From assembly GCA_023460975.1 (NCBI GenBank), contig JAEWOG010000103.1:70326-134325 (forward strand): a DNA stretch of 64,000 bases, given 5' to 3'. Shown in pieces: positions 28,810 to 42,062 of this stretch. The translations under genes and the position numbers were made by a program. The notes beneath the pieces are model-generated. The model saw only the letters and a list, made by a program, of their open reading frames with translations. It was not told the DNA's origin and made no database searches. The stretch comes from Actinomycetes bacterium. Its GTDB lineage: Bacteria > Actinomycetota > Actinomycetes > Propionibacteriales > Nocardioidaceae. Position 1 is the stretch's first letter. The number at the start of each line of letters is the position of its first letter.

Positions 28810-30798
28810 ATGGTCGGACGCATTCCCGTCATGGACGTCTCCCCCGTGGTCGACGAGGGTCGCCTGCCCGCGAAGGCAACGGTGGGCGAGCCGCTGCCCG
28901 TACGCGCCACCGTCTTCCGCGAGGGTCACGACCGGCTGGGGGCCGAGGTGGTTCTCACCGGCCCGGACGGTGTGCGACGCGAGCCGGTGCGGATGGTGCC
29001 CGGAGAGGACGGCCCGGATCGCTACGTGGCGTGGGTGACGCCCGACGTCGCGGGCGAGTGGTCCTACGAGGTGTGGGCGTGGTCCGACCCGTCCGCGACC
29101 TGGCTGCACGATGCGGTCGTCAAGATCGAGGCCGGCGTCGACGTGGAGCTCATGTTCGCCGAGGGAGTCGCCCTCCTCGCTCGCGTCGCCGCGGCCCACC
29201 CGCTCACGGCGGCGGAGCGGACGGTCGTCACCGCGGCGAGCGAAGCAGCGACCGATCGCACACGACCCGTGCCCGCGCGGTTGGCTGTGGTCACGAGCGC
29301 CGAGGTGATCGCCCTGCTGCGCAGGCGGCCCCTGCGCGATCTGGTGAGCACCGCCGGACCGTACGCCGCCCGCGCCGACCGGGAGCGCGCCCTGCGCGGC
29401 GCCTGGTACGAGTTCTTCCCGCGCTCGGAGGGCGCACGCCTGACGGCTGACGGAACACTCGTCTCAGGCACCTTCCGTACGGCGGCACGGCGCCTCGACG
29501 CCGTCGCCGCGATGGGCTTCGACGTGATCTACCTGCCGCCGATCCACCCCATCGGCGAGGTCAATCGCAAGGGGCCCAACAACGCGGTGCTGCCGGACGG
29601 CGAGAAGGCGCCGGCGCACTGGGCAGGCTCGCCGTGGGCCATCGGGAGCAAGGACGGCGGTCACGACGCGGTCCACCCTGAACTCGGCACGATGGCGGAC
29701 TTCGACGCCTTCGTTGCGCGCGCCGGCGAGCTGGGCCTGGAGGTGGCTCTGGACCTCGCCCTGCAGGCGGCCCCCGATCATCCGTGGGTGGCCGAGCACC
29801 CCGAGTTCTTCACCACCAGGCTCGACGGCACGATCGCCTACGCGGAGAACCCGCCCAAGAAGTACCAGGACATCTACCCGATCAACTTCGACAACGATCC
29901 CGCGGCGATCCGGGCGGAGGTCCTGCGCGTGGTGCGTCACTGGATGTCGCACGGTGTGCGCATCTTCCGCGTCGACAACCCGCACACCAAGCCCTTGGAG
30001 TTCTGGGAGTGGCTGCTCACCGAGGTCCGCGCCACCGATCCTGACGTCGTGTTCCTCTCGGAGGCATTCACCCGTCCCGCGATGATGCACGCGCTCGGCG
30101 CGGTCGGGTTCCACCAGAGCTACACCTACTTCACGTGGCGGGTGCACAAGGAGGAGATCGGCGACTACCTGACCGAGCTCGCCCGCTCCAGCGACCACCT
30201 GATGCGGCCGAACTTCTTCGTGAACACCCCCGACATCCTCCACGCTTCCCTGCAGTACGGGGGCCCGGCCGCCTTCCGGATCCGCGCCACCCTCGCCGCG
30301 ATGAGCTCGCCGTCGTGGGGCATGTACGCCGGGTTCGAGTTGTACGAGCACGTCGCGGTGCGTCCCGGCAGCGAGGAGTACCTCGACTCCGAGAAGTACC
30401 AGATCCGGATTCGGGACTGGGCCGGCGCCGAAGCAACGGGGCGCACCTTGGCTCCGTACGTGACCCGCCTCAACGAGATCCGTCGCGAGCACCCCGCGCT
30501 CGGCCTGCTGCGCAACGTGGTGATCCACCACACCGATGACGACCACGTGATCGCCTTCAGCAAGCGGCACGTGCTGCCCGATGGCAGCCAGGACACGGTC
30601 GTCGTCGTCATCAATCTCGATCCGCACGGGACGCGGGAGACGACCGTCCACCTGGATCTGCCGGCCCTCGGCAAGGGCTGGGACGAGAGCTTCGTGGTCC
30701 GCGACGAGATCACGGGCGCGGAGTGGACGTGGAGTGCGCACAACTACGTGCGCCTCGACCCCGGCCACGAGGTGGCCCACGTCCTGATCGTGAAATGA
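28810..30798 (+). CDS. glgE: alpha-1,4-glucan:maltose-1-phosphate maltosyltransferase
   Basis: Protein of 662 residues (GH13_3). An N-terminal beta domain (about 1-110) and helical bundle precede the catalytic barrel. The nucleophile Asp is in FRVDNPHTK, the acid Glu in FLSEAFTRP, and the FVNTPDIL and EFWEW segments are conserved. It extends linear alpha-glucan with maltose-1-phosphate made by TreS and maltokinase. The ATG at 28810 follows CAAGGT by six bases. Upstream in-frame ATG adds 12 residues and is disfavoured. It begins the glgE cluster, though a secreted protein gene separates it from treS. Confidence 0.96.
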   Translation: MVGRIPVMDVSPVVDEGRLPAKATVGEPLPVRATVFREGHDRLGAEVVLTGPDGVRREPVRMVPGEDGPDRYVAWVTPDVAGEWSYEVWAWSDPSATWLHDAVVKIEAGVDVELMFAEGVALLARVAAAHPLTAAERTVVTAASEAATDRTRPVPARLAVVTSAEVIALLRRRPLRDLVSTAGPYAARADRERALRGAWYEFFPRSEGARLTADGTLVSGTFRTAARRLDAVAAMGFDVIYLPPIHPIGEVNRKGPNNAVLPDGEKAPAHWAGSPWAIGSKDGGHDAVHPELGTMADFDAFVARAGELGLEVALDLALQAAPDHPWVAEHPEFFTTRLDGTIAYAENPPKKYQDIYPINFDNDPAAIRAEVLRVVRHWMSHGVRIFRVDNPHTKPLEFWEWLLTEVRATDPDVVFLSEAFTRPAMMHALGAVGFHQSYTYFTWRVHKEEIGDYLTELARSSDHLMRPNFFVNTPDILHASLQYGGPAAFRIRATLAAMSSPSWGMYAGFELYEHVAVRPGSEEYLDSEKYQIRIRDWAGAEATGRTLAPYVTRLNEIRREHPALGLLRNVVIHHTDDDHVIAFSKRHVLPDGSQDTVVVVINLDPHGTRETTVHLDLPALGKGWDESFVVRDEITGAEWTWSAHNYVRLDPGHEVAHVLIVK

Positions 30799-30910
30799 CC
30801 AGACCACCACAGGCAACGTCCGGCTGACGGACAACTTCACCCCGCGCACCGGCGTCCCCAGCACTATGCTCCGGTCGCCCGGCCCGGGCACCGCCGACGA
30901 GAGGGTCCCC

Positions 30911-32368
30911 GTGAGTCCCAGATCCCGCACCGCAGCCCTGACCACCGCGTTGGCTGCGGGCCTCGCCCCGGCGCTCCTCGCGCTCCCAGCCCCCTCACTC
31001 GCGGGTCCCTCACTCGCGGGCCCGCTGCCCACGGGACCGGTGCCCACGGCCGTGAGCGCGCAGGCGGCCGCGGAGTCGTCCGGACCGAAGCAGGCCACGG
31101 TGTGGGTCCCGATGAAGATCGGTGGCGCGAAGGTGCGCGCGCCCCGCGCACGCCTGAGGATCACCTTCTCCGGGCGACGTGGCCAGCTCGTCGGTCTCGA
31201 GTCCAACGGCCGCACGGCGGACGGGGCGACGCTTCGGCGTCTGAAGGGCAGGCGCACTCTCGGCGCCCGGGTCTCCTCCGGGGGCCAGCCGGTGTGGACA
31301 CTGCCCCGCCACGGCTCGTACGTCTTCACCTACACCCAACGCGCACGGCGCGACGTCCAACTCCTCGACGTACGCCGCACGGTCCTGGCCGGAGCAGAGC
31401 ACGAGCAACTGGTCCCGGCGTCGGGGCGCAGGTACTGGGTCGAAGCACAGGTCCCGAGCACGGGCGCGGCGTTGCGGGTCGGCGGCACGCGCCGTGCCGC
31501 GTGGCAGTCCGTGCACACCAGCACGCGGCCCCAGGGCCAGAACATCGCAAGCCGACTCGTGGCGCTGCTGCCCGGCCACGCACCCATGCACGTCCTCGGA
31601 GATTCGCTGTACGACTCCGCGCTCCCCGCTGTCCGCACCGGAGAGCGGGTGTGGTTCTACACGACCGGCGGGACGGCATCGATCTCTCCAGCCGTGCACA
31701 CCGGACTGTCCGTCGACGGCACCCCCGTACCCCTCGCGGGCTCACTCATGATGGTCAGCACGCTCGACGTGCCGGTCGACTCCTTCCTGCAGACGACCTC
31801 CGAGGGGCTGGCCGACGGTGAGCAGGCCGTGGCGCGGCTGCTCGACGAGCCGCGGGCGCTGTCGTTCCCCCAGACCGTGTGGACGGGTCTCGGCGGCACG
31901 CGGACGCTGGTCACCGTCGTACGGGGCGAGCAGGGTCAGGCACCGCCCGAGTCGTCCTCGAAGGATGCGACCTTCGCCCTGCGTTCGGTGAAGATGCTGC
32001 CACCGCTCCCGGCCCCGGGCCCGGGCACGTCGGCGACGGTCGACTTCACCCCCGACCACCCGGGCCAGTGGGTGGCCGCTCCCATGAACGTGACGAACTT
32101 CGACTTCCGCGTGACGTCCACCCCCGGGCCCGGCTGGAGCATGCACCTGCGGTCGCTGTTCACGTGGGACTGCGGGCCCGAGGCCCCGAACGGCTGCGGC
32201 GACGCGACGGGCACCACGCTCTCCGGTGTGAACACGTACTGGCCCGGGATGGCCATGGGCATCAGGCCCCCCGCGTTCGCGCTGCTGCAGCTGCCGAGCG
32301 CCACCTCGGGCACCACCACGCTCACGATCGAGAACACGAGCACCGGCTCGGCCACGAACGCGCCGTAG
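30911..32368 (+). CDS. secreted protein of unknown function within the glgE cluster
   Basis: Protein of 485 residues. A signal peptide (about 1-35, AALTTALAAGLAPALLALPA) is followed by a short duplicated Pro-Ser-Leu-Ala-Gly unit and then Val/Thr/Ser-rich beta-type sequence. There are few Cys: one pair in a DCGPEAPNGCGD segment near the C-terminus (about 430), probably a disulfide. No enzyme motif, cell-wall anchor or lipobox is seen. I do not recognise the family. The GTG at 30911 has GAGAGGG before it. It lies between glgE and treS but has its own terminator, so the link to glucan metabolism is positional only. Confidence 0.65.
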   Translation: MSPRSRTAALTTALAAGLAPALLALPAPSLAGPSLAGPLPTGPVPTAVSAQAAAESSGPKQATVWVPMKIGGAKVRAPRARLRITFSGRRGQLVGLESNGRTADGATLRRLKGRRTLGARVSSGGQPVWTLPRHGSYVFTYTQRARRDVQLLDVRRTVLAGAEHEQLVPASGRRYWVEAQVPSTGAALRVGGTRRAAWQSVHTSTRPQGQNIASRLVALLPGHAPMHVLGDSLYDSALPAVRTGERVWFYTTGGTASISPAVHTGLSVDGTPVPLAGSLMMVSTLDVPVDSFLQTTSEGLADGEQAVARLLDEPRALSFPQTVWTGLGGTRTLVTVVRGEQGQAPPESSSKDATFALRSVKMLPPLPAPGPGTSATVDFTPDHPGQWVAAPMNVTNFDFRVTSTPGPGWSMHLRSLFTWDCGPEAPNGCGDATGTTLSGVNTYWPGMAMGIRPPAFALLQLPSATSGTTTLTIENTSTGSATNAP

Positions 32369-32372
32369 CCGC

Positions 32373-32415
32373 GAGGGGCTTCCCCTGCCGCCCGTCGCTG
32401 GGCGGCGGGGGCCTC
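32373..32415 (+). terminator. terminator after the secreted protein gene
   Basis: CCCC-(T)-GCCGCCC (32382-32393) pairs with GGGCGGCGGGG (32400-32410) with one bulge. An outer GAGG/CCTC clamp is followed by GTTTGTG. Confidence 0.7.
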
Positions 32416-32495
32416 GTTTGTGATCCCGCGCTCGATCGGCAAGGCTGGGAAGCCCGGGCCGCGTGCGAGGTGCGGCCGAGTCAGGAGGTCCCCAC

Positions 32496-34220
<1,725 letters not shown>

Positions 34221-34233
34221 AGGAGGCAACCCC

Positions 34234-35622
34234 GTGAAGAACGACGCCCTGCACGCATTCATCTCGAACGCCCGCTGGTTCGGCGGCAAGGGTCGCGAGT
34301 GGAGTCTCAGGGACGTGCACCGGCTCGGCGAACTGCCGGCCGGCGACGGCCCGCGCGTGGTCATCGATCTCGCGGTCGTCGCCTATGCGGAGGGTGACAC
34401 GGAGTACTACCAGCTGCCCCTGTCCTTGTACGCCGCGGCGCCCGACGCACTCGCGCACGCACTCGTCGGCGAGTGGGAGGAGGACGGCGTCCTCGTCCAC
34501 GTGCACGACGCCGTCCACGACCGCGAGGCCATGGCCGCCTGGCTCGCGGCCTTCAACGTGGCGTCCGGCCCGAGCGCCCACTCGCTCGAGGCGCTCACCT
34601 TCCACCGTCTGCCCGGCCACGACCTCGACCTGGGCGCCCACTCGACGCTGTTCGCCGGCGAGCAGTCCAACTCGTCGGTCGCCTTCGGCGAGGATGCACT
34701 GCTCAAGATCTTCCGCAAGGTCACCCCGGGTTCCAACCCCGACATCTCGGTGCACGAGGTCCTCACCGCGGCGGGCTCGGAGCACGTGGCCGCGCTGTAC
34801 GGCTGGCTCGACTGCGCGGTCACGGGTGGCGCCGAGCGGCTGCAACTGGCCATGCTGCAACAGTTCCTGCGGACGGCCACCGATGGCTGGGACCTCGCCC
34901 TCAACAGCGTCCGCAACCTCTTCGTCGAGGCCGACCTCCACGCCGACGAGGTCGGGGGCGACTTCGCCGCGGAGGCCGCACGCTTGGGCGAGGCCGTGGC
35001 CGAGGTGCACGACGACCTGGCCCGGCACTTCCCGATCGACACCTTGGTCGGCGACGACCTGGCGAAGGTCGTGGCGTCGATGAACCGCCGCCTCGACGAG
35101 GCCGTGGAGATCGTGCCCGAGCTCGCCGACCACGAGGCGGCACTGCGGGAGGCGTACGGTGCCCTCTCCGCACTCGGTCGGCTCCCGGTGCAGCAGATCC
35201 ACGGCGACCTGCACCTGGGGCAGACGCTGCGGACGGTCAAGGGCTGGAAGATCGTTGACTTCGAGGGTGAGCCCGCGCGGCCCCTGGCCGAGCGCGTACG
35301 GCCCGACTCGGTGTGGCGCGACGTGGCCGGGATGATGCGTTCATTCGACTACGCCCCCCACGTCGTGGCGCTGACCAGCCAGACCGCCCAGGGCGAGGAC
35401 GAGATGCACCAGCAGGCCTACCGTGCGCTGGAGTGGTCGACGCGCAACGGGGCCGCCTTCCTGCGGGCCTACCTGGGCCGGCCCCCCGGCGAGGCCGAGC
35501 AGGCGGTGCTGGCGGCCTACCTCATGGACAAGGCCGTCTACGAGGCCGTCTACGAGACGCGCAACAGGCCCACGTGGGTGTCGGTGCCGTTGTCGGCGAT
35601 CGAGCGTTGGCTGGCGTCGTGA
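34234..35622 (+). CDS. mak: maltokinase (Pep2)
   Basis: Protein of 462 residues that phosphorylates maltose with ATP to maltose-1-phosphate. An N-terminal cap begins ALHAFISNARWFGGKGR, typical for maltokinases. The kinase-like lobe shows the catalytic loop QQIHGDLHLGQTLR and the metal Asp in IVDFEGEP. It lies 13 bases after treS with AGGAGG before the GTG and overlaps glgB by four bases (GTGA), so treS-mak-glgB is a coupled operon. Confidence 0.95.
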   Translation: MKNDALHAFISNARWFGGKGREWSLRDVHRLGELPAGDGPRVVIDLAVVAYAEGDTEYYQLPLSLYAAAPDALAHALVGEWEEDGVLVHVHDAVHDREAMAAWLAAFNVASGPSAHSLEALTFHRLPGHDLDLGAHSTLFAGEQSNSSVAFGEDALLKIFRKVTPGSNPDISVHEVLTAAGSEHVAALYGWLDCAVTGGAERLQLAMLQQFLRTATDGWDLALNSVRNLFVEADLHADEVGGDFAAEAARLGEAVAEVHDDLARHFPIDTLVGDDLAKVVASMNRRLDEAVEIVPELADHEAALREAYGALSALGRLPVQQIHGDLHLGQTLRTVKGWKIVDFEGEPARPLAERVRPDSVWRDVAGMMRSFDYAPHVVALTSQTAQGEDEMHQQAYRALEWSTRNGAAFLRAYLGRPPGEAEQAVLAAYLMDKAVYEAVYETRNRPTWVSVPLSAIERWLAS

Positions 35623-37487
35623 GCGTCCCGGGATCCGTCGACCTCCACCTCTTCGGCGAGGGACGGCACGAACAGTTGTGGGACTTCCTCGGCGCCCACC
35701 TCAGCGAGGACGGGGCAACCTTCACGCTGTGGGCACCCAACGCGCTCGAGGTCCAGGTGGCTGGCGAGTGGTCCGGCTGGGACGGCTCGCAGCACCCGAT
35801 GGCCCGCGTGGGGTCCTCCGGGGTGTGGCACGCGCAGGTCGAGGGCGCGCGCGAGGGTCAGCAGTACGTCTTCCGCGTGCGCACCGCCGACGGGTCGTGG
35901 CACGACCGCGCCGACCCGATGGCGCGGCGCAGCGAGCGCTCTCCCGGGACGGCGTCGGTGCTGTGGCGCTCGAGTCACGAGTGGCACGACGCCGAGTGGA
36001 TCGCACGGCGGGGGGAACGCCCGGCGGTCAACGCGCCGATGTCCACGTACGAGGTCCACCTGGCGTCGTGGCGCAAGCATCCTGACGGCAGCCTGCACAG
36101 CTACGACGAGCTGGCCGAGGCACTGCCCGCGTACGTGGCCGACCTGGGCTTCACGCACGTCGAGTTCATGCCCGTGATGCAGCACCCGTTCGGGGGTTCG
36201 TGGGGCTACCACGTGACGTCGTACTACGCCCCCGACGCCCGGCTGGGCGACCCCGACGGCCTCAAGCGACTCATCGACGCCTTCCATGCGCTCGGCATCG
36301 GGGTGATCCTCGACTGGGTGCCCGGCCATTTCGCAACCGACGAGTGGGCGCTGGCCCGCTTCGACGGGACGCCGCTCTACGAGGACCCCAACCCGCAGCG
36401 GGGCTGGCACAAGGAGTGGGGTTCGCACATCTTCAACTTCGGCCGGCCCGAGGTGCGCAACTTCCTGTACGCGAACGCGGTGTACTGGCTCAGCGAGTTC
36501 CACGCCGACGGTCTGCGCGTCGACGGTGTCGCCTCGATGCTCTACCTCGACTACGCGCGCGAGCCCGGCGAGTGGTCGCCCAACGTGCGCGGCGGGCGGG
36601 AGAACCTCGAGGCGGTCCAGTTCCTGCAGGAGATGAACGCGACCGTCTACCGCAGGGTTCCGGGCGTCATGACGATCGCCGAGGAGTCCACGGCCTGGCC
36701 GGGCGTGACCGCCCCGACGAGCGAGGGCGGGCTGGGCTTCGGCTTCAAGTGGAACATGGGCTGGATGCACGACACGCTCGCGTACCTCGCCCACGACCCC
36801 GTGCACCGCAGCCACCACCACGGCGAGATGACGTTCCCGCTGGCGTACGCGTTCGCCGAGAACTACGTGCTCCCGCTGAGCCACGACGAGGTGGTGCACG
36901 GCAAGGGCTCGCTCCTACGCAAGATGCCCGGCGACAGGTGGCGCAAGTTGGCGACGTTGCGCGCCTACCTCGCCTGGATGTGGGCCCATCCCGGCAAGAA
37001 GTTGCTGTTCATGGGCGCCGAGCTGGGCCAGGAGTCGGAGTGGGCCGAGGGCCGCGAGCTCGACTGGTGGCTGAGGGCCCATCCCGAGCACGAGGGGGTC
37101 CACCATCTCGTACGGGACCTCAACGCCGTCTACGCCGCCACGCCCGCGCTGTGGCAGGTGGACAACGCGCCCGCGGGCTTCGAGTGGCTGGACGCCGACG
37201 ACGCGTCCGCGAACGTGCTCTCCTTCCTCCGTCGCGCGCCCGGCGAGCCAGATCTGGTGTGCGTGGCCAACTTCTCCCCCGTACCCCACGAGCACTACCG
37301 CCTGGCCCTGCCGCGCGCCGGCACGTGGCGGGAGGTCCTCAACACCGACGCGCAGACCTACACGGGCTCCGGAGTCGGCAACCTGGGCGAGGTCCAGGCC
37401 GTGTCCGGGGGGCACCGTGCCCAGCCGGCGCACGCCGACGTGGTGCTGCCTCCGCTCGCAACCCTGTGGCTGCGTCACGCGGACTGA
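35619..37487 (+). CDS. glgB: 1,4-alpha-glucan branching enzyme
   Basis: Protein of 622 residues (GH13_9). A CBM48 N-terminal domain (about 25-120, GATFTLWAPNALEVQVAGEW) is followed by the barrel with GLRVDGVASMLY (nucleophile Asp), AEESTAWP (acid Glu) and SHDEVVHGKGSL. It introduces alpha-1,6 branches into the glucan made by GlgE. The GTG start overlaps the mak stop. The protein is about 100 residues shorter at the N-terminus than the mycobacterial enzyme, which carries an extra N1 module. It is the end of the treS-mak-glgB operon. Confidence 0.96.
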   Translation: MSVPGSVDLHLFGEGRHEQLWDFLGAHLSEDGATFTLWAPNALEVQVAGEWSGWDGSQHPMARVGSSGVWHAQVEGAREGQQYVFRVRTADGSWHDRADPMARRSERSPGTASVLWRSSHEWHDAEWIARRGERPAVNAPMSTYEVHLASWRKHPDGSLHSYDELAEALPAYVADLGFTHVEFMPVMQHPFGGSWGYHVTSYYAPDARLGDPDGLKRLIDAFHALGIGVILDWVPGHFATDEWALARFDGTPLYEDPNPQRGWHKEWGSHIFNFGRPEVRNFLYANAVYWLSEFHADGLRVDGVASMLYLDYAREPGEWSPNVRGGRENLEAVQFLQEMNATVYRRVPGVMTIAEESTAWPGVTAPTSEGGLGFGFKWNMGWMHDTLAYLAHDPVHRSHHHGEMTFPLAYAFAENYVLPLSHDEVVHGKGSLLRKMPGDRWRKLATLRAYLAWMWAHPGKKLLFMGAELGQESEWAEGRELDWWLRAHPEHEGVHHLVRDLNAVYAATPALWQVDNAPAGFEWLDADDASANVLSFLRRAPGEPDLVCVANFSPVPHEHYRLALPRAGTWREVLNTDAQTYTGSGVGNLGEVQAVSGGHRAQPAHADVVLPPLATLWLRHAD

Positions 37488-37538
37488 CGTCGCACAGCCC
37501 GCCGAGGCGGCCTGTGCGGACGTGGCTAGGGTGACGCT

Positions 37539-38510
37539 GTGAGCGACGTCCTGGGGACCCTGACCGACGGCCGAGTGACCCTGCGCCCCTGGTCGGACTC
37601 GGACGCCGCGCTGCTGGACGCCGGCCGGGATGCGGCGGTCGACGCGTACGTCGGCCCGTTCGCCGGGAGTGCGCCCGATCGACACGCGTACGTCATCACG
37701 CTCGCCGACGGCACGGCAGTCGGGGCGTGCGCGCTGACCGAGCGCGGCGAGAGCACCGGTGAGCTCACCTGGCTGCTGTTCGCCGATCACCGTCGCTCCG
37801 GGTACGCCACCCGAGCGGTCCGGATCCTCGTCGACTGGGCCGTGTCGGATGTCGAGCAGGGCGGCCTGGGCCTGGGCCGCGTCGAGGCCCGCGTCGAGCA
37901 GGCCAATGAGAAGGCGCTGCGAGTCGCCACCCGCGCAGGACTGCGACGCGAAGGCATGGTCCGCATCGCACCCGGCACCGCACTGCGTCCCGACGTGCGG
38001 GAGAAGGCACTGTTCGCGCGCCTGAGCACCGACCCGCCTCTGAGTGACCCCTCCGCCTTCCGATCGCTGCTCAACTCGATCCTGCCGCGCAAGCGTGCGA
38101 TCGCCCAGATGCTCGTCCGTGACCGGTCCGGTCGGGTGCTGATGTGCCAACTGACCTACAAGACCGACTGGGACCTGCCCGGCGGCGTGGTGGAGGTCGA
38201 CGAGTCGCCCCGGCTCGCGGTGACCCGCGAGGTCGCCGAGGAACTGGCGCTCGACATCGAGGCCGGCGACCTGCTCCTCACCGACTGGCTGCCTCCGTGG
38301 AGCGGCTGGGAGGACGCGCTCTGCCTCGTCTTCGACGGCGGCACGATCGACGCTGCCGCCCTCGCTCAGGTGGTGCGGCAGGAACGCGAGATCAAGAGCG
38401 TGGAGTTCTGCACGCTCGAGCAGGTACGCGAGCGTGCCGCCGACTTCACGTTCCGACGCATCGAGGCTGCGGTGTCGGGGCGTCGGGGGTTCACCGAGTC
38501 CGGTCGCTGA
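37539..38510 (+). CDS. GNAT acetyltransferase-Nudix hydrolase fusion protein
   Basis: Protein of 323 residues with two domains. Residues 1-~165 are a GNAT N-acetyltransferase of the RimJ type (ELTWLLFADHRRSGYATRAV for acetyl-CoA binding, then NEKALRVATRAGLRREGM). Residues ~185-315 are a Nudix domain, with box GGVVEVDESPRLAVTREVAEEL in parts: G-x5-E-x7-REVxEEL. An acyl transferase and a nucleoside-diphosphate-type hydrolase in one chain suggests linked modification of a nucleotide-like or aminoacyl compound, but the substrates are unknown. The GTG lies six bases after TAGGGT (37527-37532), so the transcript is leaderless. Confidence 0.85.
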   Translation: MSDVLGTLTDGRVTLRPWSDSDAALLDAGRDAAVDAYVGPFAGSAPDRHAYVITLADGTAVGACALTERGESTGELTWLLFADHRRSGYATRAVRILVDWAVSDVEQGGLGLGRVEARVEQANEKALRVATRAGLRREGMVRIAPGTALRPDVREKALFARLSTDPPLSDPSAFRSLLNSILPRKRAIAQMLVRDRSGRVLMCQLTYKTDWDLPGGVVEVDESPRLAVTREVAEELALDIEAGDLLLTDWLPPWSGWEDALCLVFDGGTIDAAALAQVVRQEREIKSVEFCTLEQVRERAADFTFRRIEAAVSGRRGFTESGR

Positions 38511-38594
38511 GCGACGCGGGGCCGAACGGCCCGATTCGTCCCGATCCCGCGGTGGGGGCTGCACGGAAACGTCGTGGCGGGTGAGGATGGACCC

Positions 38595-41267
<2,673 letters not shown>

Positions 41268-41276
41268 CCCGGCCCC

Positions 41277-42059
41277 TCAGGCGTACGGACCGGGCGGGAG
41301 CGTGGCCTGCTCGCGGGCGTTGATCTCACGCGCCAGTGTCGTGGCGCCCACGACGGCCGCGGGCATCGCCACCACCGCTCCCAGCGGCACCCAGAAGCAC
41401 GCCTGCACGGCCAGTCCGAAGCCCCACACCGAGACCCTGTGCCGCCCGAGCAGGTCGCGCCGGGCGCGGGCATCGAGGCCCCGCGCCTCGAACGGTCGCG
41501 CCAGCAGTTCCTGGGCGAGCAGCCACGAGGCCAGCAGGACGCCACCGACGGCTGCCACGACCGATCCGATGACCGGCACCAGACCGATGAGCAGGAGCAG
41601 GGCAGCACCGATGGCTCCCCGTACGAACAGCGCGACCGTGTCCCGCAGCGAGGTCTTCCAGTCGAGTTCCTCGGCGGGGACTGCCCCGGAGGCCATCTTC
41701 TCGGCCTCCCGCCAGATGTGGGCGTAGAACGGCTCGCCGATCAGGAGGGTGAGCGCCACGAAGGCCACGGCGCTCAGCGCCAGCGCACCCGCGAGCACGG
41801 CAATGGCCAGGAGCGCACGCGCCGCGACGCGGAGCGCCTCAGCCCACCCGTCCAGGAACGGGGTGGCCCACCCCACCAGGCCCATGACGTGGGTGGCGAG
41901 CAGCACGAACGCGCTCACGAGCACCACGAAGACGATGAGGGCAGGGATCGCCCCCATCAGCATCAGGCGAGGGCGGGTGCGCCACATGCCGAAGCCCCGT
42001 ACGAGGTGGGAGGGCCCGCTCAGCAACGCACCCGTCGCCCGAGAGGAGGAGCCGTCCAT
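41277..42059 (-). CDS. EI24-domain (CysZ-like) membrane protein
   Basis: Protein of 260 residues with about five hydrophobic helices. The N-terminal HLVRGFGMWRTRPRLMLMGAIPALIV and the central LIGEPFYAHIWREAE segments match the EI24/CysZ family. CysZ transports sulfate in Gammaproteobacteria; the role of actinobacterial members is not established. It lies three bases after the thioredoxin/TPR gene, so it is in that operon, and it is convergent with ppdK (9 bases, no room for a separate terminator). Confidence 0.85.
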   Translation of the reverse strand: MDGSSSRATGALLSGPSHLVRGFGMWRTRPRLMLMGAIPALIVFVVLVSAFVLLATHVMGLVGWATPFLDGWAEALRVAARALLAIAVLAGALALSAVAFVALTLLIGEPFYAHIWREAEKMASGAVPAEELDWKTSLRDTVALFVRGAIGAALLLLIGLVPVIGSVVAAVGGVLLASWLLAQELLARPFEARGLDARARRDLLGRHRVSVWGFGLAVQACFWVPLGAVVAMPAAVVGATTLAREINAREQATLPPGPYA

Positions 42060-42062
42060 CGC

